The notes beneath the pieces are model-generated. The model saw nothing but the letters and a program-made list of their open reading frames with translations, made no database searches and had not been told where the DNA came from. The position numbers and the translations under genes were made by a program. Of a DNA stretch of 64,000 nucleotides, positions 11,160 through 21,948 are shown in pieces. Each line of letters begins with the position of its first letter. Positions within the stretch are counted from its first letter, which is position 1. Origin of the DNA: Nannobrachium achirus (taxonomy: Eukaryota > Chordata > Actinopteri > Myctophiformes > Myctophidae); NCBI GenBank assembly GCA_963921795.1, contig OY997658.1:50999962-51063961 (forward strand), in the 5' to 3' direction.

Positions 11160-11760
11160 AGCCGCTGTGGATTTGAATCCACAACCTCTGTGATGGTGGG
11201 CGGGGACTGTCTTACCACCAGGCCTAGAATTCTGTCTTTTTAGGGGCAAGGCCACTTGGCCTTTGATGTTGTCCATTTTTTGAGGGCACAAAGGCCAAAT
11301 TCCAGGGCAAGAAGGCCGTGAAATAAAACAAGATTTTAGTCCTTTGAAATAATTAATTGAATTTAAGGGTTAAAGATGATTTAAAATGTATGACTATCTG
11401 CATTTAAATTATGGTATATTTACAATCTGCTTTAAATATATGCTCAACCATGCACCAATCACTGGTTTGGTATAGATGTCGACTCAGGGGAGTTATGAAT
11501 TCAGAATCTCAAAACATATTGACAAGACAGACACGCTTCTTCGTCTTTCGTGTATCATCGTCCTGGTGTCTACATGACAAGAAAGACACACTGGTGTCTA
11601 CATATTGACAAGAAAGAGACAGAAGAGAAAGTGGTACAGGCTCAGGTCATGCCATTATTTTGAGGGGCACACGGCCTAACTGAGGGGCAACGACGGCCAT
11701 GGCCTCCTTGAAATTCCTGCCCTGCTTACCACTGTGCCCCCCCTCGAGCGACTGGCCTCA
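11160..11760 (-). repeat. tRNA-derived SINE-like head, split by the hAT element
   Basis: On the - strand, removing 11219-11724 and one duplication copy leaves an A-box-like GGGCACAGTGGTAAG followed by a B-box-like GGTTGTGGATTCAAATCC, the spacing and order of a tRNA-derived pol III promoter. The body after the B box is not clear. Probably a SINE fragment, not a functional tRNA. Confidence 0.45.
11219..11724. mobile_element. hAT-type nonautonomous element (GGCCA-rich family)
   Basis: 506 bp, ends CAGGCCTAGAATTC and GAAATTCCTGCCCTG, perfect 8-bp duplication CTTACCAC (11211-11218, 11725-11732). Same family as 27122-28424, opposite orientation. It sits in a tRNA-like sequence (see 11160-11760). 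Confidence 0.92.
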
Positions 11761-12503
11761 GCAGGTCTTAATGGTTTAAAGGTTTAATTTTAATAGAATT
11801 GACAGGGTCGCTCAAAGGATCTCTGCGTCTCCTTTGTGCCCCCTCAGCAGCAGCTGTCTGGCTGGGATGATGGAGAGCTCTGTCTGCCAGCAGCTCAATA
11901 CGCTGTGGCTGTTGTTTGCTTTGATGCTGATCACTCGATATAGCAGGACCCACTGTTATGATGGATCACCGTCCCTCCGCGCAGGGCAGGGCAGGCCAGG
12001 CCAGGTCCACCGACCTATACAGACCTGGACGACCACGCATTGGTGGGAAAAGTGCTCAAATGTTTTACTTAAAGTGGGCGTGTCACGCCCCCCAAAACCC
12101 GCCCAAAACAGCTAAATAAGGCTATCAAATTTGCATTTTTTTATGATGTGAAGTACCCCCATGTTAAATTACCCAATCAAATTAATTTATTGTAGTTACT
12201 GTACTGAAAGTAGTACTTTCTGTACAGTAACTGCAATACATTAATTTGATTGGCTAATATGGGGGGAAGGGGCAGAGTTGAAAACTACCCTGAGTTCTGA
12301 AACTACGCTCACAGAAGCTGTGCAAGGACGGAGAAAATGCGACTTTCTAAGCCACATTTTAAAACTAGGTGTAAAAATACTATTTACCGCTCGCTAAAAA
12401 TGTCTTCTACAAAAAAGGTGTCGGGAGATTAGTAACAAGGGTCCAACGCTTCTCCTCCCCAGCTCTGAGACACTTTTAGCGGCCATGTCTCTTCCCCTAG
12501 ATT

Positions 12504-12966
12504 CAGGGGTCGGCAACCCAAAATGTTGAAAGAGCCATATTGGACAAAAAAATAAAATAAAAAAAAAATCTGTCTGGAGCCGCAAAAAATGTAAAGCCTT
12601 ATATAAGCCTTATAATGAAGGCAACACATGCTGTAAGTGTCTATATTAGCTATATTGGCCTACTATCAAAATGACTAAGTAGGCTACAAATACATGATGA
12701 GCATTTACGATTAAATGTTTATTTTCCCTGCAGCGCATCCTGGAGAGAATGTTGAAATGTAATATTTATTCTACACATTTTTACAGCATTGGAAAACGTT
12801 AAGAATGTTTGTGTCATGTTTGTCCTCCTTCAGAAACCAAACAAAAAATATATTTTCCCCCACATCTTTTTCCATTTTCATACATTTTTGAAAAGGCTCC
12901 AGGGAGCCACTAGGGTGGTGCTAAAGAGCCGCATGCGGCTCTAGAGCCGCGGGTTGCTGACCCCCG
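12504..12966. mobile_element. hAT MITE (CAGGGGTCGGCAACC family)
   Basis: Ends CAGGGGTCGGCAACCC and GGGTTGCTGACCCCCG, with GAGCCGCATGCGGCTC inside the right end; flanks CCTAGATT / CCCTAGAA are only approximate duplicates. This is a common fish hAT-type repeat structure (from memory). It interrupts a larger interspersed insert. Confidence 0.8.
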
Positions 12967-13016
12967 CCCTAGAAGTACCGGAGTGATCTGCGGATGATGT
13001 CCGCCGGCTCTCATAC

Positions 13017-13018
<2 letters not shown>

Positions 13019-13107
<89 letters not shown>
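13019..13107 (+). repeat. (GT)n microsatellite
   Basis: About 44 pure units. Confidence 0.97.
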
Positions 13108-13416
13108 TGACAAAATGAATGACAAAATGAATAACCGTGCTACAAAAGCTCACGTTGTGCACGGCACCATATAACATACAAAGTATAAATTCACTACTAA
13201 CTGATGCGGTCCCGCCCCCTTTTCAGACTGTTTGGAGAAAGACCACGTGACCTACTCAAGCATAATTTTAAAATGTGTTGTGTGTCCCTCCCATCTTTAA
13301 GTAAAACTATCAACATTGCAATATAGAAATACTGTTACAAGTAAAAGTCTGGAATTCAAAATGCACTTGAGTAAAAGTACGAAAGTATTGGCATCAAAAT
13401 ATACTTAAAAATGTTT

Positions 13417-13450
13417 GAAAATAGCAGATCTACAAGCTCACAACGTGTCG
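13417..13450. repeat. Half palindrome (left arm)
   Basis: GAAAATAGCAGATCTACAAG CTCACAACG then diverges; the right arm is missing. Confidence 0.85.
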
Positions 13451-14384
13451 AGATGCATAGATACAGTATAGCTCTATAGTTTTGAGAGACACAGTTTAGT
13501 TTAGTTTAGTTTATTAGCACATTATTATAAAAAACAGAACAATACATATTGAGGATACAAAATACTGTGCAAGGAGAGGAAGAAGCCAATCAGGCTTATT
13601 TGGAATCCTTTCCTTAATGAAAGAGGTCATTCATTTAACAAATACAAGTCACTAAGAACAATACAATATATTACAAGTTATGTAAGAGCAGAAACTCAGA
13701 AACTCTACAAAAGACAAAAAACAAAAACAAACCTAGGTTAGATTAGGACGTTTCCGTTAACTTGTAGCCTTGGAAACCCAGGCTTCTTTTGGAGATCGGA
13801 AGAAAAAGAAGCCTGGGCGATCCCGTTATGATCACCGTTGGAGGAAGTGTAGAATTTCCCTAACCAATCAGAGTGCAGAAAGCGTCGCACCGAATGTGTT
13901 GACGTCATGACGCAGCAGCGTTCTCTGCGCTGAGCAGAGGAGCAGAGGGGGGTGGGGGGAGGAGAACACATGCTATTGGCCAGAGACTCGCGGAGAGATT
14001 TGCCGCGCCCGCCCATCTGCATACACAAACTGTCCGCGTTCGCTCCGAGTGGTTAACTTGTGACTTTCAAGTTCATGCACAGTAAAAAAGCAGTTCATTT
14101 GGAGAAACCGGCGTGTGTGTGTGTGCGCACACTGTCTTCCATCAGGCAGGTGTTAACATGTTCATCCCAGAGAGGTCCTCCTTTGTGGTTTTACACCTTC
14201 TTCTCTCGCACCTGACAAGATGTCCTTCACCCTGTTACAGAGTTTTCACCCCCTTCCTTTTTTCTGGTATTCTTTGGGTATCAAACTTTAGATGTAAATA
14301 CAGCGCTGTGTCTGGTCACGCGAAGCAACGCACCTTCATGTCTTGGCATCATCTGAATCTTACCCTTATTGAGTCAGTGTATAG
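13451..14384. other. Unassigned intron sequence
   Basis: (TTTAG)n at 13495-13515. The stretch at 13770-14040 is more GC-rich with GGAAACCCAGGCTT, resembling GGAAACCCAGACTT at 60961 inside the TA-flanked transposon. No coding sequence recognised. Confidence 0.5.
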
Positions 14385-14526
14385 CAGGGGTCTTCAAAAG
14401 GGGGTCCGGGACCCAGAGTTACACAGGGGGTCCTCCAAATCTTTGAGTGATAGAAACTTGTTTTTCTCCTTTTTTATATTAACCACTTGAACCCTAGCGT
14501 CCATATTCTGAGAACCTTAGCCAAAT

Positions 14527-14567
14527 AAATAGCAGATCTACAAGCTAGATCTGTAGATCGACTATTT
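14527..14567. repeat. Palindrome, short form
   Basis: AAATAGCAGATCTACAAGC joined to GATCTGTAGATCGACTATTT without the CACAACGC inner stem. Lies inside the hAT MITE 14385-15147. Confidence 0.85.
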
Positions 14568-14610
14568 TTGGCAAAGAGCTTTGGTGTAGAGGGGAAAAAG
14601 AGCAGACTAA

Positions 14611-14940
14611 AGGGGAACACACACCGGAGGCGGCACGGCAGCGGCGCGTCAAAAAATACGGCCCCATTATTTTCAATGAACTAACCCACACTGGCGGCGT
14701 CAGACGCACGCAGCCGCGGCGGGTCTGCCGCCTTGCCTGCCGCGCCGATACGCCGCTGTTCTATTTTTCCAGCGTTGCTGCGCGGTGAACATGTTCTCCC
14801 ATGGTTCTCCCCACCGAGGGAAATGGATGTGCTGTGTGGCAGCGCGCCGCATCCAGTTGGGGTTACCGCGGGGCACTTCACGTGCGTCGATACTGCAACG
14901 CGACGCTGCGCAGCCGCCCGCGTCCAGTGTGTGCTCCCCT
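14611..14940. mobile_element. PIF/Harbinger-like MITE, GC-rich
   Basis: 330 bp, inverted ends AGGGGAACACACAC and GTGTGTGCTCCCCT, flanked by TAA duplications (14608-14610, 14941-14943), the TWA target of PIF/Harbinger. Comparison with the uninterrupted relative at 48161-48600 shows the insertion point exactly. The interior is CpG-rich and dense in GGCGGC/GCCGCC motifs. Confidence 0.8.
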
Positions 14941-15412
14941 TAAGTACAGAGTGAAAGGTCAAGTTTATTAATATTGACAGTTCAAGCGGTTAAATATCTG
15001 AAAACACAAATTGACATGAATCCAAAATACACTGATGATTGTGCTGTCAAACAATGAAACTATATGGAATCTATGAACAGGTTGTGGGGGTCCCTGCTTC
15101 ATCTCTCAACTAAGGGGTCCTTGGCCTGAAAACGTTGAAGACCCCTGGTGTAAAGTTCTCTTTACAGGCCATAGTCTGAGATGCTTTTGGTCAGTAAGGG
15201 TACAGAGAGGGTTCAAATATTTTTTTCTGGAATAGGCAAGTATCGTAAATTTGCTCTGTTTCAGGAAAGAGGAGGAACAGCTGTTTGTCTCCAGATTAAG
15301 ACTCTTTCCACTGTACAAATTAGTCATGTTATAACGTTATGTTATCACGATGTTTCCTTGTATTTTTAGTTCCACTGCTAGTTTAGTTCTCAACTGGCTT
15401 CACTTTTGAAGT

Positions 15413-15650
15413 CAACCAATAGAGGGTATGCGCATGCATAAAGTGAATGGCAAATCGAGTGGCAAATCGAGTGGCAAAGTGAGTGGCAAAGTGAGTTTAA
15501 CAACGTTTAACATTGTTTAATGTAATCGGATAGGACTTTACGTTTTGGATGAATGGGCTTTCAAGGCCAGAAAGTAGTTTTTTGCCACTCAATAGGTGTT
15601 TCCGCATAACTTCCTGATACGATGATGATGTCACACGCATACCCTCTATA
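15413..15650. mobile_element. MITE with AATAGAGGGTATGCG ends
   Basis: Inverted ends AATAGAGGGTATGCGCATG and CACACGCATACCCTCTAT. A related half is at about 17917-18005, and another GCATACCCTCTATTG end is at 3018-3034. Inside, GAGTGGCAAA is repeated four times. Confidence 0.65.
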
Positions 15651-15699
15651 TAAATGACACTTTATTATTTTATAATGTTCAGATTATTTGTATATCATT

Positions 15700-16222
15700 T
15701 GCACATTTATAAGTACATTTACTTAAGTACTCTACTTAAGTACAATTTTGTTGTATTTGTACTTTACTTGAGTATTTCCAGTTTCCAATACTTTTACTTC
15801 TACTCCACTACATGTCGGAGGCAAATATTGTACTTTTACTCCTCTACATTTATTTGAAAACTTTAGTTACCAGTTACCAGTACTTTGTAGATTTTGATTA
15901 TTATTTCAAAAAATACATTAACCACTTCAGCCCTATATACATTTTGGCCATTCGAAAATAGACGATCTACAAGCTCACAATGTGAGCGTGTAGATCTGCT
16001 ATTTTCAAAAGATTTTTCTACATTTGACAACTTGAAATAGGACACTGTGCATAAATGAGTACTTTTACTTTTGGTACTATAAGTATATTTTGCTGCCAGT
16101 ACTATTACTCAATTACATTTTGAATTCTGGACTTTTACTTACAGACTACTAACAGAGTATTTCTATATTGCAGTATTGATACTTTTACTTTGTAAGAAAT
16201 GTGAGTACTTTTTCCACCGCTG
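15700..16222 (-). mobile_element. AGTAAAAGTA-family hAT MITE
   Basis: Reverse orientation. The head end is TTTTTCCACCGCTG at 16222 and the other end ATTTACTTAAGTACT is truncated near 15705. It contains the palindrome 15954-16006 in the same internal position as in 27704-28196. Confidence 0.85.
15954..16006. repeat. Palindrome copy 3
   Basis: GAAAATAGACGATCTACAAG, inner CTCACAATGTGAG, right arm GTGTAGATCTGCTATTTTC. Confidence 0.9.
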
Positions 16223-16361
16223 TGTAAAAGCGTCAAAAACCCAGTGGCAGTGACTTTGTGTCTGTAAGCGATAACGCTATGAATATCTCTGATCCATTCA
16301 GTGATTCTTGGTGTTTCGGATGTCATTTTGTCTTGTCGTGTTGTCACAATAAGGCATGTGG

Positions 16362-16524
<163 letters not shown>

Positions 16525-16610
16525 AGCAGTGCTGTGCACGCTCCTAACCCAGCGTTACATGAAATGAGATTGGGAGCAATGTTTCCTTACTACAGATTTG
16601 TTCTCTACTC

Positions 16611-17055
16611 CAGTGGTTCTCAACCTTTTCAGCTCTCGACCCCCAAAAGAATCATATTTTAACTGGAGACCCCCCACCCTGACGAGCACTTCAAGTTGTA
16701 AGACTTGAGGCATTACATTCAGTTTAACGCGGTTCTATTGTAAAAATAGCAGATCTACATGCTCACAACGCCTCGCAACGCGAGGCGTTGTGAGCATGTA
16801 GATCTGCTATTTTCACAATTTCTGCCTCTAATATTTGACAATATTTTGGCCAATGTTAATTTATTTTATTTTTACAGGGTCTTAAAAGTCCTTAAATTGT
16901 CACTTTAGAAATGTTCAGATTCCCTCTATATACTTATACTGTATATTGGTTTGTTTACTGTTGAGTGAGAAAGCATTAAGTTAATCATCTGGGGACCCCC
17001 CAAAATAATTTGGCGACCCCCCTGGGGGTCCCGACCCACAGGTGGAGAAGCACTG
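16611..17055. mobile_element. hAT MITE (CAGTGGTTCTCAA family)
   Basis: 445 bp with ends CAGTGGTTCTCAACC and GGAGAAGCACTG and a perfect 8-bp duplication CTCTACTC (16603-16610, 17056-17063). It holds a perfect-armed palindrome at 16743-16813. Related left ends occur at 40355 and 49517. Confidence 0.92.
16743..16813. repeat. Palindrome copy 4 (perfect 33-bp arms)
   Basis: Arms 16743-16775 and 16781-16813 are exact reverse complements with a 5-base centre CAACG; inner stem CGCCTCG/CGAGGCG. Confidence 0.95.
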
Positions 17056-17252
17056 CTCTACTCTTCAGTGGCTTTGCAGACAGACAGACAGACTCTTATC
17101 TTGTTGTAGGGCTGTCACGACTTAGCCTAGCACAGCTAGACTATCTGCCATTGCTAACACAAGGCAGCAGATAGGGTCTAGGGCTGCTCAGCTCTGTAAA
17201 TATTTCTCAGCACCCAAGTCGTGAGGGAACCAACCAGGGCCCAGTATCCAAT

Positions 17253-17910
17253 TGTAGGGCGGGTGTATCACCTTTGCGCTACTCTGATTGGTTGCAGGGG
17301 AGGGTGTATCAACTTTCCTGCTTCCACTGTGTTTGTATTGTTCCAAAGTGTGTTTCTGGGGCTACTCTGATTAGGGGTGCGTTCGGAAATGCACACCGGG
17401 TGTGCTCTCAGTGTAGTGAGTGCAGTGGGCGGTGCACTCAGTGTGGCTTATTTACGAACGACCAGTTAAGGGGCAGCTGTATGCTTTTTCACTCTGAACT
17501 CTGAAGGAAAACTTCCTGAGAATCAGCAGTTGCTAACGTAATGTTGCTATTGAAAGCTAATTTAATTCATAACATTGGCCTTCCTGATGCGTGTGTAACA
17601 ATAAACCCCAAAAGGACCTATCAAGCTGCAAATGGCGCGATTTGCGATAATTTCCTCCATTGTTCAAAGCACCACACCGCCAAACCCCATCTTCTGAGTA
17701 GAGTCGTTCAGTGCGTGCACTCAGCACACCCGGTGCGCAGCGCACTGGATTTCCGAACGACACCGCACAACGATAACATGGCACACCAGTGCCTTGAGTG
17801 CACATTTCCGAACGCACCCTAGTTGTAGTGGAGGATGTGTCCCCTTTGCTGCTTCCACTGTGTTTGTATCGTTCCAAAGTGTTTTTTTTGGACTACTCTG
17901 ATTGGTTGTT
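17253..17910. repeat. Tandem ~100-bp duplication carrying the MITE
   Basis: The block CTACTCTGATTGG ... CTTCCACTGTGTTTGTAT ... TTCCAAAGTGT occurs at about 17279-17360 and again at 17361-17374 plus 17820-17890, with a third start (CTACTCTGATTGG) at 17892. The PIF-like MITE lies in the second unit. Confidence 0.8.
17375..17819. mobile_element. PIF/Harbinger-like MITE
   Basis: 445 bp, inverted ends GGGTGCGTTCGGAAATGCAC and GTGCACATTTCCGAACGCAC+CC, flanked by TAG trinucleotides (17372-17374, 17820-17822). The interior has subterminal GTGCACTC/GAGTGCAC-type repeats. No coding capacity. Confidence 0.8.
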
Positions 17911-18300
17911 CGTCTAACCAATGAATAGAAGGTATGCGCGTGACATCACTGTTGCTGGAAGTTATGTGGGAACACGCCTACTGAGTGGCAAAAAAACAGA
18001 TTTCTGCCATTGACAGCCCATATATCCAAAAAGAAAAGTCCTATCTGATTGTATTAAACAAAGTTAACTCACCAACATTGCGGCTGTACTGAAAACTTGA
18101 ATTATCCTCTTTCTATCTGCAACGTTTTTCTTTCATAAAAATCCACCATAGGCATGGTATGAGCTTCTTTCTGTCAAGACATTCTCTGCAGGTTTTTATT
18201 TTTCCAAGTGTCAGTGTTTAGAAGCACTCGTTTTCTACAACACAACATCTTGCTGCCTCCTGCATTATGTGTAAATTTGAAACGGGTGGTATGCAGGGCT

Positions 18301-18528
18301 GTTGAGTGATTTGCAACTAGCGCTTCCAAACTCCAATGACCAATTATTTGTTTATAAACATTGAGATTGAATGCACATGTGACTGTTTCATGTAATCAAT
18401 TCCCAACAGATCCAAACCTGATGTGGGGAGCACTGGTTTCATTTCATTCAACCTCCTCTTGTGTGTTAGCTAGTGAGGTGCTAGCGAGACATATATACTT
18501 CATTGCACAACGGTATTACACATCGAGA
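18301..18528. repeat. Repeat shared with 61505-61620
   Basis: TTGTTTATAAACATTGAGAT ... TGTAATCAATTCC ... GGGGAGCACTGGTTTCATT is about 85% alike to 61510-61612. Family not recognised. It leads into the damaged palindrome at 18529-18590 where the BEL/Pao element landed. Confidence 0.6.
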
Positions 18529-18590
18529 GTAGCTGATATACAAGCTCACATCGCGTCGCCGATGCGACCATTATGAGCTTGGAGGTCTAG
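18529..18590. repeat. Palindrome, degenerate, at the BEL/Pao insertion site
   Basis: AGCTGATATACAAGCTCACA then TCGCGTCGCCGATGCGA and TATGAGCTTGGAGGTCTAG. The retrotransposon's TCTAG target is the end of the right arm. Confidence 0.75.
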
Positions 18591-19402
18591 TGTTCAGATA
18601 TTTCTAAATGTCCCTCTGAAAGGGACGCCTCGATCTGATACTTAACTAAATAATAACTCGCTCAATGTCTTTATGGATTTTTATTGATATAAAACAAACT
18701 ATTGAAAACCTGGCTGTTACAAACAAGGCTTAGTTCGTAGGTAATAATAAAAAGAAGAATAGTAAAAAACAAACTATTTAAACCTTGAGGTTGCAACCAA
18801 AGTCTAGTTTGTGTAATAATAAAAAAAGGGTTACAGTCACAGTAAAAACGAGAGGTTATTTTACCTGAAATAGAAGCAGAAACACAAAATACAGGGGTTT
18901 TAGAAACTACAACACGCTAAACACTTGAAATGAATTTGTTAACTAATAGTTCTATTGGTCATACTTACAATAGCCATATCAGATCGTTGCAAATAAAATC
19001 CGAACGCACAGTACGCTCGTACTGTGCGGCACACGGCTTAAACTGACCTGGCTCTAGATGGGGGATGATATCTTATTCGTAACAAAGACAGGAAGCCCCG
19101 TCTGAACCGGAAGTATTATGAGTTGTAAATGACTGAGGAGTTCACGGTAATCTTTTAACTAAGGGAATCACTTAACTGAACGTTATGGTTAACAGGATTA
19201 TGTATATATGTTTTATAGATCTTGACTACACAAGTTATGAGTGACATTGCTCTTTCTAAGTGTGGTAATTAATGATATATAAATCTTTTAGCGATCTATT
19301 CTCTATGATATTTAATATGTCAGATGAACCCCTAGGTGGCGCCAGGAGACTCAAATACAGTTCATGCAGATTTAACCATGCAGGGAGTAAATAGTTTTGA
19401 CA
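18591..19402 (-). repeat. BEL/Pao 3' LTR (812 bp)
   Basis: On the + strand it starts TGTTCAGATATTTC and ends AGTTTTGACA. On the coding strand it has a TATAAAA box (complement of 19211-19217) and an AATAAA poly(A) signal (complement of 18680-18685). It is uninterrupted, unlike its partner. Confidence 0.95.
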
Positions 19403-19914
19403 CCTCCCACTTGGTTTACTGGCAGCAAGCCTGGTTGCTGCCTAAGGAAAGCACAATTAAATTCCTAAGCATTTCACTTAACGTATGATATGGTTTAGAG
19501 TCTGTTGATATTGTTTGTGAAAGGTTTGAATCATAATCCAAGGAAGAGGAAAAGTACGCAATACAGGGTCCAGAGAAAATGTTCATGAAAGGGTTGAGTT
19601 ATAATCCAAGGAAGCGGAAAAAATATGCAAAAAAGGCGGAAAAGCACGCGAAACAGATCCAAGGAAGCGGAAAAAACACGCAAACAAATTTAAAGATGTT
19701 TCTTGATATCCTTGAGTTGCCAGCCCGTGCCATCGTGCACTACAGTACGTCTGACTAATTGGACATGGCCGCTGTACATCAAGCACACGCGGCGGTGGGC
19801 TTAATATACAGGTCATTACCAACAGTAGCCGTACAGAGTGTCACCTGCCGGGACTGGCTTCACAGAAACTTGCTATCAGTCACTTGGTAGGCTGGTAGCA
19901 GGTACTTTCTTCGA
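19403..19914 (-). other. BEL/Pao 3' untranslated part with polypurine tract
   Basis: On the coding strand the bases AAGTGGGAGG directly precede the 3' LTR (complement of 19403-19412), a good polypurine tract for plus-strand priming. Further inside, three to four imperfect copies of AAGGAAGCGGAAAA (+ strand 19540-19680) form a short local repeat. Confidence 0.75.
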
Positions 19915-21939
19915 TCATTGTTCTTCTACAGGTAGAAGGACCACCAACCTCCTAACATCCCTGTGGAGGATGGTGGTGGGGCGATTTTCTGTGTGCTGGT
20001 CACGCCTGGGGTGAGCACTTGAGGCAGGAAGGCTGTGGCATGCCCTCACTTTCACATCCCTGACGACGCCGTTCTTATCTGGGTATGCCTCCACGACTCG
20101 ACCCAGCTTGAACCGGCCTCTGAGTGCGTTCTGGTCAGCGAGCCATACTAGATCTCCTTCGGCTACATTCCTTGCTGGGATGTGCCATTTGTGACGGGTG
20201 AAAAGATTTGGGCCTGCCAACTGGCTCCATCTTTTCCAGAACTTGTTGACTTCGATTTGGATCTCCCTTAGGCGTACAAGGGGGTATCCAGTAGACTCTA
20301 GATCTCCGGGGTCTCCGCGGGGTCCAGCGCGCCCTAGCAGGAGAGAGTTGGGTGAGATGGTTTCGATGCTTCCGTCTTGAAACTGGGTTTTTGCGCCAAT
20401 TGGTCTTTCATTGGATAGGTTGGCGGCCAGGTATAAGAGGGTCTGGAACTCCAGTGTTGTCAGGTTTTCTTCTCCTCCCACGCTGCTTAGCGCTCTCTTC
20501 ATTACGCTGACTGCCGCTTCTGCTGCCCCATTCCGATGAGGGGAGTCGGCTGGATGAAACACCCAAGTCCAGTCGGTTCCAGATTCCGCAGCTTTTCTTT
20601 GTACATCATCCTTGTCGATGTGAGACAGGAACTCGTAGAGTTCTTCAAGTATTGGCTTTGCTCCCACAAAATTGGTTCCTTGGTCGGACCAAAGTTTCCT
20701 AGGATGGCCTCTCAGGGCGGTGAAGCGTTGGAATGTCTTCAGGAAACTCTCGGTTGAGAGGTCTTCCACTATGTCAGCATGTATGGCCCTCGACGCCATG
20801 CAGCAGAAGACCACGCCCCACACTTTTTTGCTTGTTCTTCTTCTCACTCCATCCTTGACGATGTACGGGCCAAAGAGATCAAGGGTGGTGAACTCGAATG
20901 GCTTTGCTGGTGTGGTGCGCTCATCAGGAAGATCGCTCATGACTTGTTTGCACATCTTCATTCTTCTTTTACGGCAGTGTATGCAGGAGTCGATCACCTT
21001 CCGAGCGATTCTTGGTCCTTGCACTATCCACGCCTTGCTTCTGATTCGTAGTAGAGTTCCAGCTATTCCTTCGTGATTGATCTTGTGTGCTTCTCTTGCC
21101 AGGAGGGTGCTCACCCACTCTTTGTAGGGAATTAGGGGTACTCCAGGCCTTTCTTTGGCCGCGGTTTGAACCCGGCCCCGGCACAGTAGGAGTCCAGTGT
21201 CTTTAGCTTTGTGGACTACAAGTCTGTTTAGGGTCTTCACAGGGAAATCGACTCCCTCCTGTGTGGCCAGGCACAATTCTTCGAAGGCCGATTGGCGTTC
21301 AGCCACTGTCAATGCCTCCCACTTTGCTGGAGTGCGGGCTTTGGTTTTCCGGTACAACCAGAATTCCACGGCTCTTCTGACGAAACCGATGACACCACAT
21401 AGCTTTGTGAGGGAGCTGTATCTTCTTGGGTCCACTTGGTCTATGAGTGCGGTGCCCCAGAGCTTCTTAGGGTCGCGGTTTGTCTTTGATGAGGCGGTGG
21501 AGTCGGATTTCAGTGGCATATCTTCCTTCCTGGCTTTCATCTCCTCCTTCTGCGGGCTGACAGGAGAGGGCATCATTCTTGCCTGCGCTCTTGTGGTGAC
21601 AGCTGAGAAAGCTTTTCTTTGGAGTTTGCTAACAGTATCTCTGGCAGCAGTTGCAACCTCAGAGGCCGACTTCATTGGCCATTCTTTCTGACATCTGTGC
21701 AAGAAGTCCGGTCCACGTTGCCACGAGGTATCTTCCCCAAGTAGTTCTGGTGTGCAGTGACCTCTTGTGACCAGGTCTGCGACGTTGAGTGTTCCGGGTA
21801 TCCACCACCAGTCTTCTACGGGACCGGCCTTCTGGATTTCGCCGATTCTGTTTGCGAAGAAAGTCTGGAACCCATAACTTTCTCTCTGGATGGCACCTAG
21901 CACCGTCTGACTGTCCACGAAATGGATCCACTTCTCCAC
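19915..21939 (-). CDS. BEL/Pao RNase H remainder and integrase (second part)
   Basis: Same reading frame as the upstream part, separated from it only by one TGA and three codons. It starts in RNase H (FVDSQTVLGAI), then has an HHCC zinc-binding module (HKINHEG ... CIHCRKR, ~283-320), an integrase core with D~351 (TLDLFGP), D~418 (SDQGTNF) and E~472 (NGAAEAAV), and a C-terminal domain with EGDLVWLADQ typical of Pao integrases. It ends PVEEQ at 19915. No true start codon is expected here; the piece belongs to one polyprotein with 21949-26064. The TGA is either an inactivating mutation or a suppressed stop. Confidence 0.92.
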   Translation of the reverse strand: MEKWIHFVDSQTVLGAIQRESYGFQTFFANRIGEIQKAGPVEDWWWIPGTLNVADLVTRGHCTPELLGEDTSWQRGPDFLHRCQKEWPMKSASEVATAARDTVSKLQRKAFSAVTTRAQARMMPSPVSPQKEEMKARKEDMPLKSDSTASSKTNRDPKKLWGTALIDQVDPRRYSSLTKLCGVIGFVRRAVEFWLYRKTKARTPAKWEALTVAERQSAFEELCLATQEGVDFPVKTLNRLVVHKAKDTGLLLCRGRVQTAAKERPGVPLIPYKEWVSTLLAREAHKINHEGIAGTLLRIRSKAWIVQGPRIARKVIDSCIHCRKRRMKMCKQVMSDLPDERTTPAKPFEFTTLDLFGPYIVKDGVRRRTSKKVWGVVFCCMASRAIHADIVEDLSTESFLKTFQRFTALRGHPRKLWSDQGTNFVGAKPILEELYEFLSHIDKDDVQRKAAESGTDWTWVFHPADSPHRNGAAEAAVSVMKRALSSVGGEENLTTLEFQTLLYLAANLSNERPIGAKTQFQDGSIETISPNSLLLGRAGPRGDPGDLESTGYPLVRLREIQIEVNKFWKRWSQLAGPNLFTRHKWHIPARNVAEGDLVWLADQNALRGRFKLGRVVEAYPDKNGVVRDVKVRACHSLPASSAHPRRDQHTENRPTTILHRDVRRLVVLLPVEEQ

Positions 21940-21948
21940 TTCAATTCT

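Larger units (their letters stand above)
12043..13450 (+). mobile_element. AGTAAAAGTA-family hAT copy, split by a composite insert
   Basis: The left piece at about 12043-12073 (GGTGGGAAAAGTGCTCAAAT) and the right piece at about 13300-13450 (AAGTAAAACTATCAACATTG ... left palindrome arm) are contiguous in sister copies. The 1.2 kb between them includes the hAT MITE 12504-12966 and a (GT)n tract. The right end of the element is missing after 13450. Confidence 0.65.
14385..15147. mobile_element. hAT MITE (CAGGGGTCTTCAA family)
   Basis: Ends CAGGGGTCTTCAAAAG and CGTTGAAGACCCCTG; flanks GTGTATAG / GTGTAAAG match at 7 of 8 bases. It is related along its length to 48161-48600. It contains a short palindrome (14527-14567) and is interrupted by a PIF-like MITE at 14611-14940. 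Confidence 0.85.

Noticed and set aside
19583-19822. Envelope-like or accessory frame between integrase and 3' LTR
   Set aside because: Short frame without signal peptide or membrane segment motifs; it lies in the 3' untranslated part.
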